Assembly (NCBI GenBank): GCA_963965975.1 | Contig: OZ014414.1 | Span: 1,394,501 to 1,458,500, forward strand | DNA length: 64,000 nt | Source: Xestospongia bergquistia | Taxonomy: Eukaryota; Porifera; Demospongiae; Haplosclerida; Petrosiidae | Reading direction: 5' to 3' | In this document: positions 1 through 11,680 of the stretch, in pieces | Numbering within the stretch: position 1 is the stretch's first letter | Layout of the letters: each line of letters begins with the position of its first letter | Notes under the pieces: model-generated | What the model was told of the DNA's origin: nothing | What the model saw: only the letters and a program-made list of their open reading frames with translations | Database searches by the model: none | Made by a program: the position numbers and the translations under genes

Positions 1-310
1 ATATATAGATAAATGGATAGATAGATAGATACATGTCACACTGAGTACATGATTATGATCCCATTAACAGTATTAGCAATAGCCATTTAATTAATAACCC
101 TTTGCTAAATAATGATTGTAGTTAGTGTAACTTTTTTCTAAATTTGCTGTCCAGTTTTTGCCATTACCAGTTGAGCAGAGATAATATACTTTTGTAAACC
201 AAACCTCCATTTAAAAGAGTGAATTTCTCATAAAAAGTATTTTTAATATTGTAAGGTGTGTTATATTGATACTGTGTTAAAACCATCTTTTTACCTATTT
301 TTTTAACATT
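1..310. other. AT-rich stretch, no gene seen
   Basis: A short GATA microsatellite opens the window. The rest is AT-rich with no convincing exon. It precedes a possible death-fold remnant. Confidence 0.5.
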
Positions 311-600
311 CAAAGATCAAACATACTCCTACATAGTATTTTATTGTCATTTTGATAATCTTTGTGATGATATTGAAGCTAAAATTGATAGCATTTCTCA
401 AAGTCTTGTTGCTGAGAAACTTATAGAACAAACTGTACTGCTATCCTCTACAATTAGAAGGTCCTTCTGACTATAAAAAAAGTCAGTCAATTATTTTGTG
501 AACTATAATATAGTCAGTCAAATTATCATAGTGATCCACAGCAATACTTAGTTAAGGTTTGTGATCAATGTGATGTACTTTTGGGATATGATTAGAAGTT
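311..600 (+). pseudogene. decayed death-fold (CARD-like) exon remnant
   Basis: Reading + from about 345, a helical stretch with the pattern FDNLCDDIEAKIDSISQSL runs to a stop (TGA) at about 468. In another frame the similarity seems to go on (SDYKKSQSII, then a QYLVKVCDQCDVLLGYD-like tail at about 540-590). This helix spacing resembles the CARD/death-fold exons of sponge immune-type genes. A frameshift and stops make it a relic. The family call is from memory of the pattern, so confidence is low. Confidence 0.3.
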
Positions 601-765
601 AACTAAAGTTGTCAATAAAATAAAAAGTAAGTCGTAAATTGCATTAAGTCAAAGAAAACTAAGGTATACTTGTCTTTAATTAAAATGCTAGTTTGCTAAT
701 TAATAGCTAAACTAATTAATTTATTCATGACCGCTAGAAGTATTTAGACATACCCACTTGAAGAA

Positions 766-1402
766 ATGGCTGCTAAAAGTGAGACTATTACTCAGGTCTC
801 ACAGCATCTTACTGGTAATTGTAAGTTACTAATAATTTGAAAAATCATATGTACTTTCTTTATTTGTTACTATGATTATAGATAATGACAGTTCTTGGTG
901 GTCATCAAGAACAAAGTGTAAACATCCATTAAGTACTTTTAATGAAGGGGCATTCCATATTTCCTTACAAGATCCTCACACTGATCCTGACTATCTCCCT
1001 CTATCATTATATAATGATATATTACCATACTACACTATACCTATGTGGTAAGTTTGAGTAGGGCCCCCATAGAGAGTGATATATACTTAATATATTGTAA
1101 TATTGTACTGAGACATGTACATATACTTCCAATATCATAACATTATCTATATTTGTACTATAATAATTATAAATGTAAGTTTGTTCCTTTTATCTAGTTA
1201 TCTGTTTATCTAGATTATATGTCTATACATCTTATATTCTATTTAACTGTACTACATTTCAATTTTCTCTAGTGGTGTATATGGTACTGAAGATTACTAC
1301 CTTACTGATCCACTGGTTATCATACTATTACCCAGTACCCCTTCAATCAAGTTATCTAATGATCACTTAACTCATGATCTTCAATCATCATTATCAAAAC
1401 AT
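766..1402 (+). pseudogene. family X unit 1: three spliced exons of an unrecognised protein
   Basis: Proposed exons are 766-820 (starts ATG, MAAKSETITQVSQHLTGN), 882-1047 (SSWWSSRTKCKHPLSTF, then a Tyr/Pro-rich part ending LPYYTIPM) and 1273-1402 (GVYGTEDYYLTDPLVII). All junctions are GT..AG, and the three join in one open frame of 117 codons with no stop. This is the best kept of seven similar units in the window. A fourth exon (VKSLSEDDLLVVLLVHSLPQ), present in units 2, 4 and 6, is not visible here, so the unit is probably truncated. I do not recognise the protein; nothing suggests a catalytic domain. The introns hold CATC-rich microsatellites. The next gene downstream is the apolipoprotein-L-like gene, a pairing repeated at 54-58 kb. 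Confidence 0.5.
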
Positions 1403-1544
1403 GTTAGTTAATGAGGTTTGTCTGTTTACATATCATATAATCCAACCATTCATCCATTGATCATGTAATTTTCCATCTATCCATCCATTCATAATCCCAT
1501 CCATTCATCCATCCATGTTTTAATAACAATGCTTTAGTATATTA

Positions 1545-1700
1545 TCCCCTTTTTATATAGAGGACACCTCTGTATTAATTTAAGGACACCTCTATTCTGC
1601 AGACTTATCTATAGTGGGACACATCTATACTGGGACACTCCTATAATGAGGACATCTTTATATTGAGGACACCTCTATAAAAAGTGTCCACTATAAAAAA
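1545..1700. repeat. degenerate GGACACCTCTAT-type tandem repeat
   Basis: Irregular copies of a 'GGACACCTCTATA(C)T(G)' motif, about 20-25 bp apart. Similar tracts occur at about 11345-11450 and 58920-59060, always beside family X relics, so the tract belongs to the duplicated block. Confidence 0.55.
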
Positions 1701-2215
1701 TAGATGTTTGTCTATACTTTTGTTAGCAATCTCTCTTACTACATATAATCAATATGACCATTATTTGTGATAGCTTTGCTATGTTATTAAGTGTAAGGAC
1801 TGTTACCATTTATAGAAGTTTTAATAGGACATCCTTACTACACCCATTTTTATCAGTCATTAAAGTAAATTCCATAGTGTAATTATAGTAATTATAGTAA
1901 TTATAGTAATTACAGTGGATAAATAGTGTATGTTTTTGATAATTGTCTTGGGGAAACATGTAACTCATGTGACTATGAATCAGGACAAGTGTAAACCAGT
2001 TAAAAGAGCGAATATATCTAAACAGTGACGTATTAGTTGAGAGTGAGGGTAGTGATGGTTTGCTTTTGACCATAAAAGAGTAAGTTGATTGCTATTGTAA
2101 TGAAGCTTTGGCTATTCCTTACATTTTATCCTAAATAATGTAAATGTTAATTTGTCATTATTACCATAGCCTTTGTTAAGTTATAAATTATATTATATTT
2201 ATTTTGTTGTATAGT

Positions 2216-3103
2216 ATGGCTGCAGGAATCTACACACAATTGGTAGAGGATCCTGAGTTTGATGATGCCATTAAAGTTGCTAATGATCTCAAGCAGAGTC
2301 TTAGAGATTCATTATCAAGTCGAAGAACTACACTAGCTAATCTCAGGTTAATGAAACAAGAGGTTGAAGAAAGTTACAACAAATCCAGAAAGGCTCGTAT
2401 TGGTGGGGCCGTAGCGGCAACAACAGGATCTGCACTCGCCGTTGTTGGTTTTGGTCTCAGTTTCGTGACACTTGGAGCTACCTTAGGCTTAACTATTGCT
2501 GGTGGTACCTTGGCAGCAGCTGGAGGAATAACTTTAGCCGGTGCTGGTATAGGGTATTATGTAGTCTCACAAGACACTCTTAAGCATGCTCAAAATGCAT
2601 GTGATGTTGATCGAGATTTGATGAAGAAAGTTGAGAACAATGGAAAGAAATTCACTCGTCGTATAGAATCACTTGCAAAAAAATACAATACTTCAAGTGA
2701 TGGTATATACGAGATTATTAAATCTAAATTAGGTGTGGCAACGAAAGTCGGAAAATTTTTATATAATGCATACAAATTAGGTGATGGTGTGCTAGATGCA
2801 GGTAGAGTTACATATCGTGCTGTAACTGTTGGAAAAACTGTTGCTCTTGGTGTACGCACAACTCTCACTGGACTTAAATCACTGGCTGGAATTGCTCGAA
2901 TATCATTTGTTGCACTTGATGCAGTTTTCATTCCAATAGATCTTGCTGTAATGATGAAGTCTGCCTATGATGTTCACAAATACAGAACTGGACAGGGATC
3001 AAATTCAGCTGTTGCTAACAAAATTGGTAAACTAATATCTGATCTTGAAGAGCATGAACAAAAGATGAAAGAGAATTTAGAAGAATTAGAATCATCTTGT
3101 TGA
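2216..3103 (+). CDS. apolipoprotein-L-like membrane-active protein (copy 1)
   Basis: One coding exon of 295 residues. The start is ATG 2216, directly after a splice acceptor (TTGTATAG/T). An untranslated exon probably ends at about 2075 with donor GTAAGT, giving a 5' UTR intron of about 140 nt; the paralogue at 56568 has the same arrangement. Residues 1-60 are charged and helical. Residues 62-113 form a Gly/Ala-rich hydrophobic helical hairpin. Further hydrophobic helices follow, and the C-terminus has the pattern VALDAVFIPIDLAVMMKSAYDVH near residues 230-257. This layout (amphipathic N-terminus, hydrophobic hairpin, conserved LD..F..iDla helix) fits the apolipoprotein L family, whose members insert into membranes and can act in cell death or defence. 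No signal peptide is seen, so an intracellular role is likely. Function here is inferred. It is highly similar to the 56568 gene, especially in the last third. Confidence 0.65.
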   Translation: MAAGIYTQLVEDPEFDDAIKVANDLKQSLRDSLSSRRTTLANLRLMKQEVEESYNKSRKARIGGAVAATTGSALAVVGFGLSFVTLGATLGLTIAGGTLAAAGGITLAGAGIGYYVVSQDTLKHAQNACDVDRDLMKKVENNGKKFTRRIESLAKKYNTSSDGIYEIIKSKLGVATKVGKFLYNAYKLGDGVLDAGRVTYRAVTVGKTVALGVRTTLTGLKSLAGIARISFVALDAVFIPIDLAVMMKSAYDVHKYRTGQGSNSAVANKIGKLISDLEEHEQKMKENLEELESSC

Positions 3104-3299
3104 ACTATTTCCTTACTTGCTCACTTTAAAGGTGTTATATTTGCTACATAAGTAATATTTCCTATAATCCTGAACTTTAGTTGGCTTGTATATGGCTCAT
3201 GGCAATTTTATGTTATGCAGTTTGTTTATTTTTATAACTTGATTAAGTTATTTTTTATTAAGTTGATGGTCAAAATATTGAATAATTAATGTTATTGTT

Positions 3300-4290
3300 T
3301 ATTCATAACCACGGGTAGTATTTCGACACACCCACTAGCAAAGAGTGAAGTTATTTCTCAAGTTTCTCAGCATCTTAGTGTAAATTGTAAGTTTCTAATA
3401 ACTAGAAAATCACTTACTTTTGTTTCTTTGTTTCTCTGATTATAATAGTACATTCAGATAGTGACAGTTGTTGGTGGTCATCAAGAACAAAGTGTAAACA
3501 TCCATTAAGTACTTTTAATGAAGGGGCTTTCCATATTTCTTTACAAGATCCTCACACTGATCCTGACTGTCTCCCTCTATCACTATATAATGATATATTA
3601 CCATACTACACTATACCTATGTGGTAAGTTTGATTAATATATACTTAATATATATTGTAATATTGTACTGTATAATATAATATAATATAATATATGTAAC
3701 ATATACTTCCAATATCATAACATTATCTTTACTTGTTCTATAATAATTATAAATGTAAGTTTGTTCCTTCTATTTAGTTATCTGTTTATCTAGATCATAT
3801 GTCTACATACTTTGTCCGTCTTATCTTCTATTCAACTGTATCGGTACTGAAGATCCATTGGTTATCATAGTATTACCCAGTACCCCTTTAATCAAGTTAT
3901 CTAATGATCACTTACCTCATGATCTTCAATCATCATTATCACAACATGTTAGTTAATGAGGTTTGTCTATTTATCCAACCATTTATCCATTAATTATCTA
4001 TTTGTCCATCTATCCATCCATTCATCCATCCATTTAATCCTTGTATCCTATCATTGATCCATACATCCATTGTTCATCTACAATGAGTTATTACTAATCT
4101 ATTTTAATTCATTATTAATTATAATCGTTATCTCTCTATTACAGGTGAAGTCATTATCAGAGGATGATCTATTAGTAGTTCTATTAGTACACAGTTTACC
4201 ACAATTTGAATATGGGGTAGACCTTGCTATTAAACAAATTAATGTCATGTATCATACCTGGGCCTTTAAAAGTATAGAGTTTGTATGATA
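3300..4290 (+). pseudogene. family X unit 2, disrupted
   Basis: Similar to unit 1, but the start region has lost the 'AAATGGCTGC' bases, so exon 1 has no ATG. Exon 2 (about 3450-3625) still reads SCWWSSRTKCKHPLSTF-like residues. Exon 3 has an internal deletion (about 3840). Exon 4 (about 4146-4275) reads VKSLSEDDLLVVLLVHSLPQ. Introns carry CATC microsatellites (3985-4070). It lies just 3' of the apolipoprotein-L-like gene. A relic of an unrecognised protein. Confidence 0.5.
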
Positions 4291-4459
4291 AGTTTTATTA
4301 AATATATTCATTAGAAGTATAGAGCTGTACTTATTTTAAAGGTAAATTTAAATTAGGAGTACATGTACAATATTATGTGGACAAGTTATAGTCTACAATA
4401 CACATTAATAGACTATAGAATAGTCATGTTATGATATCTGCCTGGTGTGCCAAATTACG

Positions 4460-5330
4460 TTGGAATAGATAATTATATCTGGGTATTCATAATTGTCAAG
4501 TACTTAAAACTTCCATATATGGTAATTATGAGATGCTACTGTGGAGCTTTCAGGTGGGACTTGTATCCCCTTCCTCATTTGCAAAGCAACAGGTTCTCTT
4601 ATGCTTTCATGAATATAACTTTAGACAGACCCTAATTTAATCCTATTCCAAAACCTTTTCAGGCACTCATAGAGATTTAAACCTTGTCATTATTCTTTTG
4701 GCCGTACTTTATGACACTTGTTAATATTTAGAGTTCATTTCTATATAGATAAAAGCAGTACCATAGAGAAAAGAATCTGTCTAATACTAATACAAATTCT
4801 AAAAAAAATCAACCAAATGAAAAAGGTATGTTATTTGTCATGTATGACACAACAATATGGAGATTTACTTTACCCAAATCTAACATTCCATCACAAAACA
4901 GCACATTCTTAAATAGTAATCATACAATGTAAATAGTACATCATGTTATAGTTGTACATAAATTACAGTTACTACTTTTGCAGAAAGCAGTATGGTGGTA
5001 ATACAATTCAAGGAAATTATTGGTATTATTATAAATGTGACTGATATTGGAAAGATTTGATAATGTAAGTTTATATTTTCTTCAGTTATACTTAATGTCC
5101 TGACACATTACAAATATTATTTTCCTTTTTATAGTTGGACAATATGTAAAGACAGTTTGAGTATATACTTCTATTTGTTGTGTTGTGACACTGACAATTT
5201 TTTCTGTTGAGTTGCATATTATATATCTGAAGATCTATTTGTTACTAGTAATGTATTAATGTTAATACATTACTCTATTTCTTGGTTTTAATTATTAAAT
5301 GTGTAATGGTTACTTTTGTTTATACTACTA
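4460..5330. repeat. flank duplicated upstream of genes A and B (copy A)
   Basis: About 0.8 kb recognisably similar to 12690-13420, in the same order and orientation. Shared marks include GTCAAGTACxTxAAxCTCCATATATGG, a possible small exon after TTTTCAG (reading RDLNLVI), and the block TTGGACAATATG..CAGTTTGAGTATATACTTCT. Copy A ends just before the gene A promoter and copy B just before the putative gene B promoter, so genes A and B were duplicated with their flank. A small palindrome AGTAATGTATTAA/TTAATACATTACT lies at about 5244-5271. Confidence 0.6.
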
Positions 5331-5339
5331 TTTTAAGAC

Positions 5340-5501
5340 TTTGTTATTCATGATGCGAGGAATTCATTCATGATGCGCCTCGCCCTAAATTCCTGATTTC
5401 ATAATTGTAGTCATGACTAGCACGTAGATTCCTGGAACTGTTCTTCCCTTCGTATATACAGTAACTAAATAGTCCTCAAAAGTAGACAGAGAAATGCTAT
5501 T
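5340..5501 (+). promoter_or_regulatory. promoter and 5' UTR of gene A
   Basis: A GC-richer stretch (ATGATGCG repeats, CGCCTCGCCC) followed by TAGCACGTAGATTCCTGGAACTGTT, which recurs almost unchanged at 36630-36660 upstream of gene C. An upstream ATG at 5493 reads MLLWKVN and stops at the end of exon 1. In gene C the matching ATG (36710) is in frame. One base is missing here, turning an in-frame start into a short overlapping upstream ORF. Confidence 0.5.
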
Positions 5502-8344
5502 ATGGAAAGTCAACTAGGTGAGAATCGATATATATTGATTATAAATAGACTTGACCATGTATTTATTTCAAGCTCACATTTTGTAATACTTACGGCCAGT
5601 TCTGGCATAGCAATCAGTTAACAATTTTTATAGTTTATGATGAGTATCTGAAAGAGCTTTCTTTTTATTACACATGACCAGTTCAATCTGGCCAATGTCG
5701 AAACTAGTTACTAGAGTCAGTTGTCTTAAGTTTGAAGTTGAATGTTTATACCTCAGTAATCACTTGTTACAAATATATTGTACTAGGAGACTATAATGCC
5801 TGCCTGCATTATATTAGCTTCTTTGTGTCACTAAATAACAAAGTAGCCTCTGCCTTGGTCTCTAACCTATACATAATGTCTGACTATTGGCGCAGTTAAT
5901 ATGACTTCGTAACTCCTTTAGATGTAGCTATAGAAGAAGCAGTTGAAGTTATTTTTACAACAGACTCTCCGAGTTTGATCCATCCAGTGAAAGTAGCGCA
6001 GCTCTTGTATAGTGAGATATGCATCAGTGAAACAACACTTGATAAGATGGAGATTTCAGAAAGTCCATTAGATGAGAAGAAAACAACTCTTTTAACTGCT
6101 ATACAAACAACAGTATCTTCAGACTACAAAAAGATCAGAATAGTAGCTGCTGTATTGTCCAAGTTTGAGAAGACAAAAGATCTATCAGACAGAATTAACA
6201 ACATATATGGTAAGATGCCAGCACTTTAGTTAATACTAATTAGTATATATTTGTCTAGCTCAACTTTCACCAGTTGATGTTGGCATTCTAGACTATGAGA
6301 TAGCAATAACAGACTTTAGCAGCCGTGAGGATCATGCTAGTCACATTTTACGTTGTCACTATTACACACTCTCTCAATCTCTTCATAACCCAGCTTATAT
6401 TGCTCAGGTACTGTCTTCAGAGATTTCAGGGATGACACAAAATATTCCGAGATCCAATGTGCAGTCTGCGTCTGAAGATTTGACAACATTTCTTCTGTTA
6501 AAAGCTGTACGTCAGGCTGTACATACTGACTATCATAACTTAGAGGTGTTTGCCAGTGTACTGTTAAAATTTAGCAGTGTACATTGTGCTGTGGCTATCT
6601 TAAATGAGTATGGTAAGTATGCAACTTATGTCAGACTCTATTGTTATAATGTTCATGTTTTTTAGCAAAAGAATTTTGTTCTCCATTGCCAAATGTGAGT
6701 GATATATTTGAGACAATGAGAACAAAATTTGATACAACCTTTGGTAAAATTCAAGAAGCTATCATTTCAAGCCCTCCACCTATTGATGAATTGCAACAAT
6801 TTCTTGCAAATAGCTACAACTATACATCCACCCACAAATAGCTCATTCTATTTTCATAAATGAAATACTAACTGTTTTGAGAGATCATTGTACACTCATC
6901 AATATCAGTTGTCTGGAGGGTATTGTAAAGTGCTTCAAAATCAAGGAAGCTGAGACACACATACAAACATACAAGGATATAGTTCGGTCATTTTGTGAAA
7001 AAACAAAGGCTTCTCTCTGTCTGGATGAAAGTTTTAAAATAACAAACACTCCTTCTCTTCTCAAATGTGAGACAGTTGTCTTTGTGTTAAACTGGGATCC
7101 AAAAGATTGTACTTTGAAAGATATTGAGGACATTCTTTCCCTATCACTTGAGATAAATGTGGAGATTCGTTACATACAAAGAGGCAACTCCATCATTGTC
7201 ACCTGTTTTTTCCCACTCAATCTAACAACTCTACTTATTTCCAGAGCTCAGGAGACTCTTGAAATAATGAAAGAGAAAGGATTACTCCAACTTACAGTTG
7301 GTTACTATACCATTTATGATCATAGAAGAGACAAGGTAAAAGATGAGTAGTATTAGACAACATTTACTACATGTGTTTTTTATTGATATATATAGGAGGT
7401 TAGAACTATTGTAGAAGAGAACACAAAGGAGTTGAGAAGTCGTCTGGAACTAGAACAAACCATCCGGAAAAAGATGACTATCCAAATGTCATCTATTATC
7501 AGACAAAATGAAGGTATATTATGTACAACTATTGTTTTATTTAATAACTGTCTATTATATGATATATCTGATTAATAACTTAATGTTCCTTTATATAGAA
7601 ACAAGAGAAATGAAAGAAAAGACAATTGAAGATTTAACATCACTTGTTAAAACAAAGGAAGGTAAATTAATACAATAGTGATCACAAGTCCAATATTAGC
7701 AATATTTTACATAATATATTATAGTGATCAATTTTCTTCTCGTTTTATATAAAGCTATTGAGAAAAATATACTATCAGTGTTTGCTGAGAGACAGAATGA
7801 GTTAGAGACACTGCAAGAAATAACAACTTCAATGACTTTACGACTAAGAGAGAGGGATCAACAAATTGAGGAGTTAAAGCAGAGCTTGAAAGGTATATAC
7901 ATTGGTATTAGTCACTTTTAATTTTTACTTTTTTTACTTTTCTATTGTTACTAGATCTAGCATTCATAATAAAGGCTCAAAAACCAGTACCTGATGAAGA
8001 ATATAAAGAAATAAAACCTCACCAAGAAGAAGGATCCATACTCAAAACTACAGGTATTAATATTAAAAAATACTATACTCTGATCTTAGGAAGAAATCAG
8101 ATGTTGCATGTATGTGCTTTTAACTAAGTAGACATAACATCTTCCTCTGCCATGCATGTATGTAATCAGGCCATTCTAGGAAAGTGTGAAATGTTGAGGG
8201 GAATGATCACATCTTAAGCCTAGTATTAATTGTGTGGACTCAATTTCGATTTATGATGATAATAATTAGCTATAAAAGTAATGGCTTATATGACATCAAC
8301 ATCAATTTACATTTTACTTACATAAAAATATTTAATTTTATCAG

Positions 8345-8625
8345 GTAATATGGATGAACATAGCTTACCTGATGAAATCTTAGATGCTGAACCAAATATT
8401 TGTGAACTGGTTACCCATGCAAAAACAGCAGAATGGAATGAACTATGAATACATCTAAGACTAGATCCAGTATGCCTAGCTGGATGCCATGACTGTGTCA
8501 AATTGTATCAGTTGTGGCTTGATGTAAAAGGTAGATATGCAACCAGGAGATATTTGTTAGCTGCTTTGAGAAAGATTAGTCAGAATAGAGTTGCTGATGA
8601 TTACGTTGATTACCTTAGAAATATG
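8345..8625 (+). pseudogene. death-domain exon of gene A with in-frame stop
   Basis: Reads ICELVTHAKTAEWNEL, then TGA (8446-8448), then continues in frame with the death-fold pattern CVKLYQLWLDVKGRYATRR and LLAALRKI. At the stop, genes B and C have glycine (ELGI), so a GGA to TGA change is likely. Death domains bind each other in apoptosis and immune signalling. Exon phase (1 in, 0 out) equals the matching exons at 31967 and 37375. Confidence 0.7.
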
Positions 8626-9279
8626 GTGAGTAATGTAGATATATAAGGACAAACCACACAAGATATTGTGGAAACTCAGTGTAGCCTTTGAAAAAAATTG
8701 ATCAATGACCACTTCACTGTTCTGATTTATGAGATTTTATAAAAAGTATATTGGCTGCCATTCATGTGTGATTGTATTTACTAGAAAAAATATTATAAAG
8801 AAATATTATACTTTGCATGAATGAGATTTTACTGGTTTTTGGACACTTCAACAAAAATTACTGATTTTTAGCTGCATATATATATATGGCCAAATACATA
8901 GCAGGAAGGTTCCTGTCCCAAACCCTAACAACAATATTTTCTTTTACTTTTAATAACAAAAGTAATGGTAATAAACAGATTAACCTACCTTATATAAAAC
9001 TTTTAAAACTTGTAAACTTGTGACAATTGCACCAACTGGCATCAAATTTGTAATAGCTTTAACTTGAGTTAAAAAACAATTTGACATGTTCACTTTTATA
9101 TGCTTGCAGAGAACCAATTGTGTGTCACAAAAGATAAGCAGTATCAATCAGCAACAAGAAATGTTTGCTGGATCGCCTAAAGTATCTCAAAGTAATGACA
9201 TGAGGGCAAGCCTTTGCAACCAAGGTGAGTTCATGGAAAGTAAATATGTCATATGCAGTTATACTATCCCTTTGTATAG

Positions 9280-10464
9280 GTGTTACTTCTAGTTGCGAGA
9301 AACTCTTGAGCGATACAGCATGGCCCTTACCAAACGAGAATTCTGATCTAGTCCGCTCAGAAAGAAAAGATTTGCTTTACACACTTAACTTGCGGGCTAT
9401 CATTGAAGGCCTTGACAAAGTTGGCACGTTTTTTCGCATTGCTGACACTTGTGTTAAAGCTGCTGGTCCAAAATTTCATACCCTGCAAAATGAAATACAA
9501 ACACTTGAATCTGATACTGCAACCCTTCTGAATATGTCCGCATTAGATGTCGATGATTTTAAGTCTACCTCACAAAAAATATTATCCCATTTAGAAGATG
9601 CCTATCATTACCTTATTGAACATCGTGTAGACTTGTCTATTTCTAGACTAAATGAACTCGAACCGTTGGCAGAAAAATGTAGTTCTATATATAGCAAATG
9701 AACTTTCTTCAAAGTTTGAAAAACATCGGCAGCAAGTACAGAGAGCCCTCAAAGAAACACTTGACGAAAAAACCAGGGAAGAGCATCAAAAAGAATGTGT
9801 TCTGCAGGAGGAGAAAGACGATCTTATTAAAAAAATCATTGAAGAGTATTACCACCAAAGAGATGAAGCCAATGAAAAAATATTGAAAGATATTGAAGAA
9901 GGCGATTTGTGGACAAAACTTCTATTAATTTTCTCTATGGAATCAGCTCAAAACAACTTTTTAGCGACAGAAAATGGCACGAAGTTACTTCAAATTCAAC
10001 AAAAAAAGATGTCATGTGTTAAATGTGTAAATGATTTTTTAGCTGAACTTGAATGTAGTGGTAGTAACTTTGAATCTTACGTGATTTCTTTAAGTGCAAC
10101 AGCCTTACACAATGCTAGTGAAGCATTGAAATATTTGCAATTTGTAATGCTGAATTTTGCCAATTACTGGTCTCTGCTACAAAAACGTTATGCAAATTTC
10201 TCAGATCCATACATTCGAACAGATATCAAGTCAGAAGAGCACCCATTAGAATCTCCTACTTTCAAGAAAGCGTTTATGAAATTTTACTCACAATTTGTTG
10301 CCTTGCATTGTGTTTCCAATGAGGTTTTCGATAAAATAAAGCTTATTCAGGAGGACTTGAACATAACTCAACCTAAAATTCTAAAATATGATGAAGCAAA
10401 ACAGATTTTAAAAGATCATTGCAAAAAAGTTCTGGATGACTATATACAGCCGACTTTTAAGTAG
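9280..10464 (+). pseudogene. long alpha-helical module in two frames, C-terminal part of gene A
   Basis: The first frame runs from the acceptor at 9279 to a TGA at 9699-9701. The second is open from 9652 to the stop at 10462-10464. They overlap around 9652-9701, and the helical character continues smoothly from one to the other, so a single indel near 9690-9702 is the simplest reading. The module has about 390 residues. It begins SSCEKLLSDTAWPLP, continues with amphipathic helices, then a Lys/Glu-rich coiled coil (about 9720-9890), then mixed helices with Cys residues. The layout is loosely like helical-bundle proteins with a long central coiled coil, including some alpha-helical pore-forming families, but I see no diagnostic motif, so function is unassigned. 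Codon use is somewhat richer in C than in the surrounding exons. Confidence 0.5.
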
Positions 10465-10654
10465 AGTTAAACTTCTATATCTTCTATATCTATTTGATCT
10501 AGTCCCCATATTAATAGTATAGGCTAGTTGTATGTTATATGATCTTTACATAGAGTTATTTAATACTATATTATAAGTCTGTCTATAAACCATGTCATTT
10601 GTGGTGGCTTTGCTATGTCATTGTGTGTAAGGACTGTTACACATAATGACGCAG

Positions 10655-11680
10655 CAATTTAGAAGAATTAGAATCGTCTTGTTGAACAATTTTCTTACTT
10701 GCTCACTTTAAAACTTTTATATTTTTGCTACATAAGTAATATTTTAAATAATGCTGAACTTTAGTTGACTTATATATGGCTCATTGTAATTTTATGTCAA
10801 TCAACTTGTTTATTTTTATAACTTTGCCTAGTTATTTTTTCTGCTGTTTTATGAAGTTGATCGGCCACTCAATACTGAATAATTTTTCAAATTAAGTTTA
10901 TTGTTTACCCATAAACACACCCACAAAAAGAAATGGTTGCAAAGAGTGAAATTATTTTTTAGGTTTCTCAGCATCTTAGTGTAAATTGTAAGTTCCTAAT
11001 AATTTGAAAATGACTTATTTTTGTTTCTTTGTTTTGATTATAATAGTATATTGAGCTTCTTGTTGTTGGTTGTCACGAAACCATACCCTCTTCCTCTCTA
11101 AGCTAAGGGTCTGGCCTCACAAGAACAAAGTGTAAACATCCATTAAATGCTTTTAATGAAGAGGTTTTCCATATTTCCTTACAAGGTCCTCATGCTGACC
11201 CAGACTTTTCTCTTCCTCCGTCACTCTATACCTATTACCTATGTGATTACATTACAGTTATTTCTCTCAGTATGAAACTGGTCTCCTCTACTTTTAAGAC
11301 ACTTCTTTTTGTCCTCTGTTAATAAGAGTACTTTAGTATATTATTCAACCTCTATCCTGAGGACATGTCTATACTGGGACAATCTATATTGTTGCTGAGG
11401 ACAACTCTATACTGAGGAAACCTTTATATTGAGGGCAATATGTCCACCATTAAAAATAGATATTACTCTATACAATTACTAGTGATCTCTCTTACTACAT
11501 ATGATCAAATGTCCCTCTTTATTCTCCAGATATGACTGTACCCTCTAATGACAGTGACCTTCATCTGACACTATTTACAGGTGCTTTTGCTCCTCATGCT
11601 GTGTGTGAAACTGCACAAGATGTAGCTGAGGAGTTAAATGAATTACCACTAGGTAGACTAGGACCAAGAATAAAATATAT
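10655..11680 (+). pseudogene. 3' end of an apolipoprotein-L-like gene plus family X unit 3, decayed
   Basis: 10655-10850 matches the last codons and 3' UTR of the 2216 gene (same LEELESSC end, then GCTACATAAGTAATATTT). 10900-11250 is a worn family X unit (CAGCATCTTAGTGTAAATTGTAAG, TGTAAACATCCATTAA). 11529-11670 is a possible later exon (DSDLHLTLF, then FAPHAVCETAQDVAEELNELPL) also found at about 59147-59273. It is a broken duplicate of the block at 2.2-4.3 kb. Confidence 0.5.

Larger units (their letters stand above)
5502..10464 (+). pseudogene. gene A: sponge-type death-domain/coiled-coil gene, apparently disabled
   Basis: Exon model: 5502-5517 (ATGGAAAGTCAACTAG, MESQL), 5922-6209, 6259-6612, 6666-7335, 7396-7513, 7599-7661, 7755-7892, 7955-8053, 8345-8625, 9110-9224, 9280-10464. 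All junctions are GT..AG and phases agree except at the lesions. Exons 2 and 3 hold two related helical repeats (VAQLLYSEI.. and IAQVLSSEI..). Exon 4 ends in an alpha/beta-looking domain of unknown family (LKCETVVFVLNWDPKDCTL). Exons 5-8 are charged coiled coil. Exon 9 is a death domain, and exons 10-11 lead into a long helical module. Lesions: a frameshift between 6811 and 6841, a TGA at 8446-8448 in the death domain, and a frameshift near 9690-9702. Three lesions suggest a pseudogene, although assembly error or programmed events are not excluded. It is a paralogue of genes B and C. Confidence 0.6.

Noticed and set aside
2590..2931. 113-residue minus-strand ORF
   Set aside because: Antisense of the apolipoprotein-L-like gene, no splice or start support.
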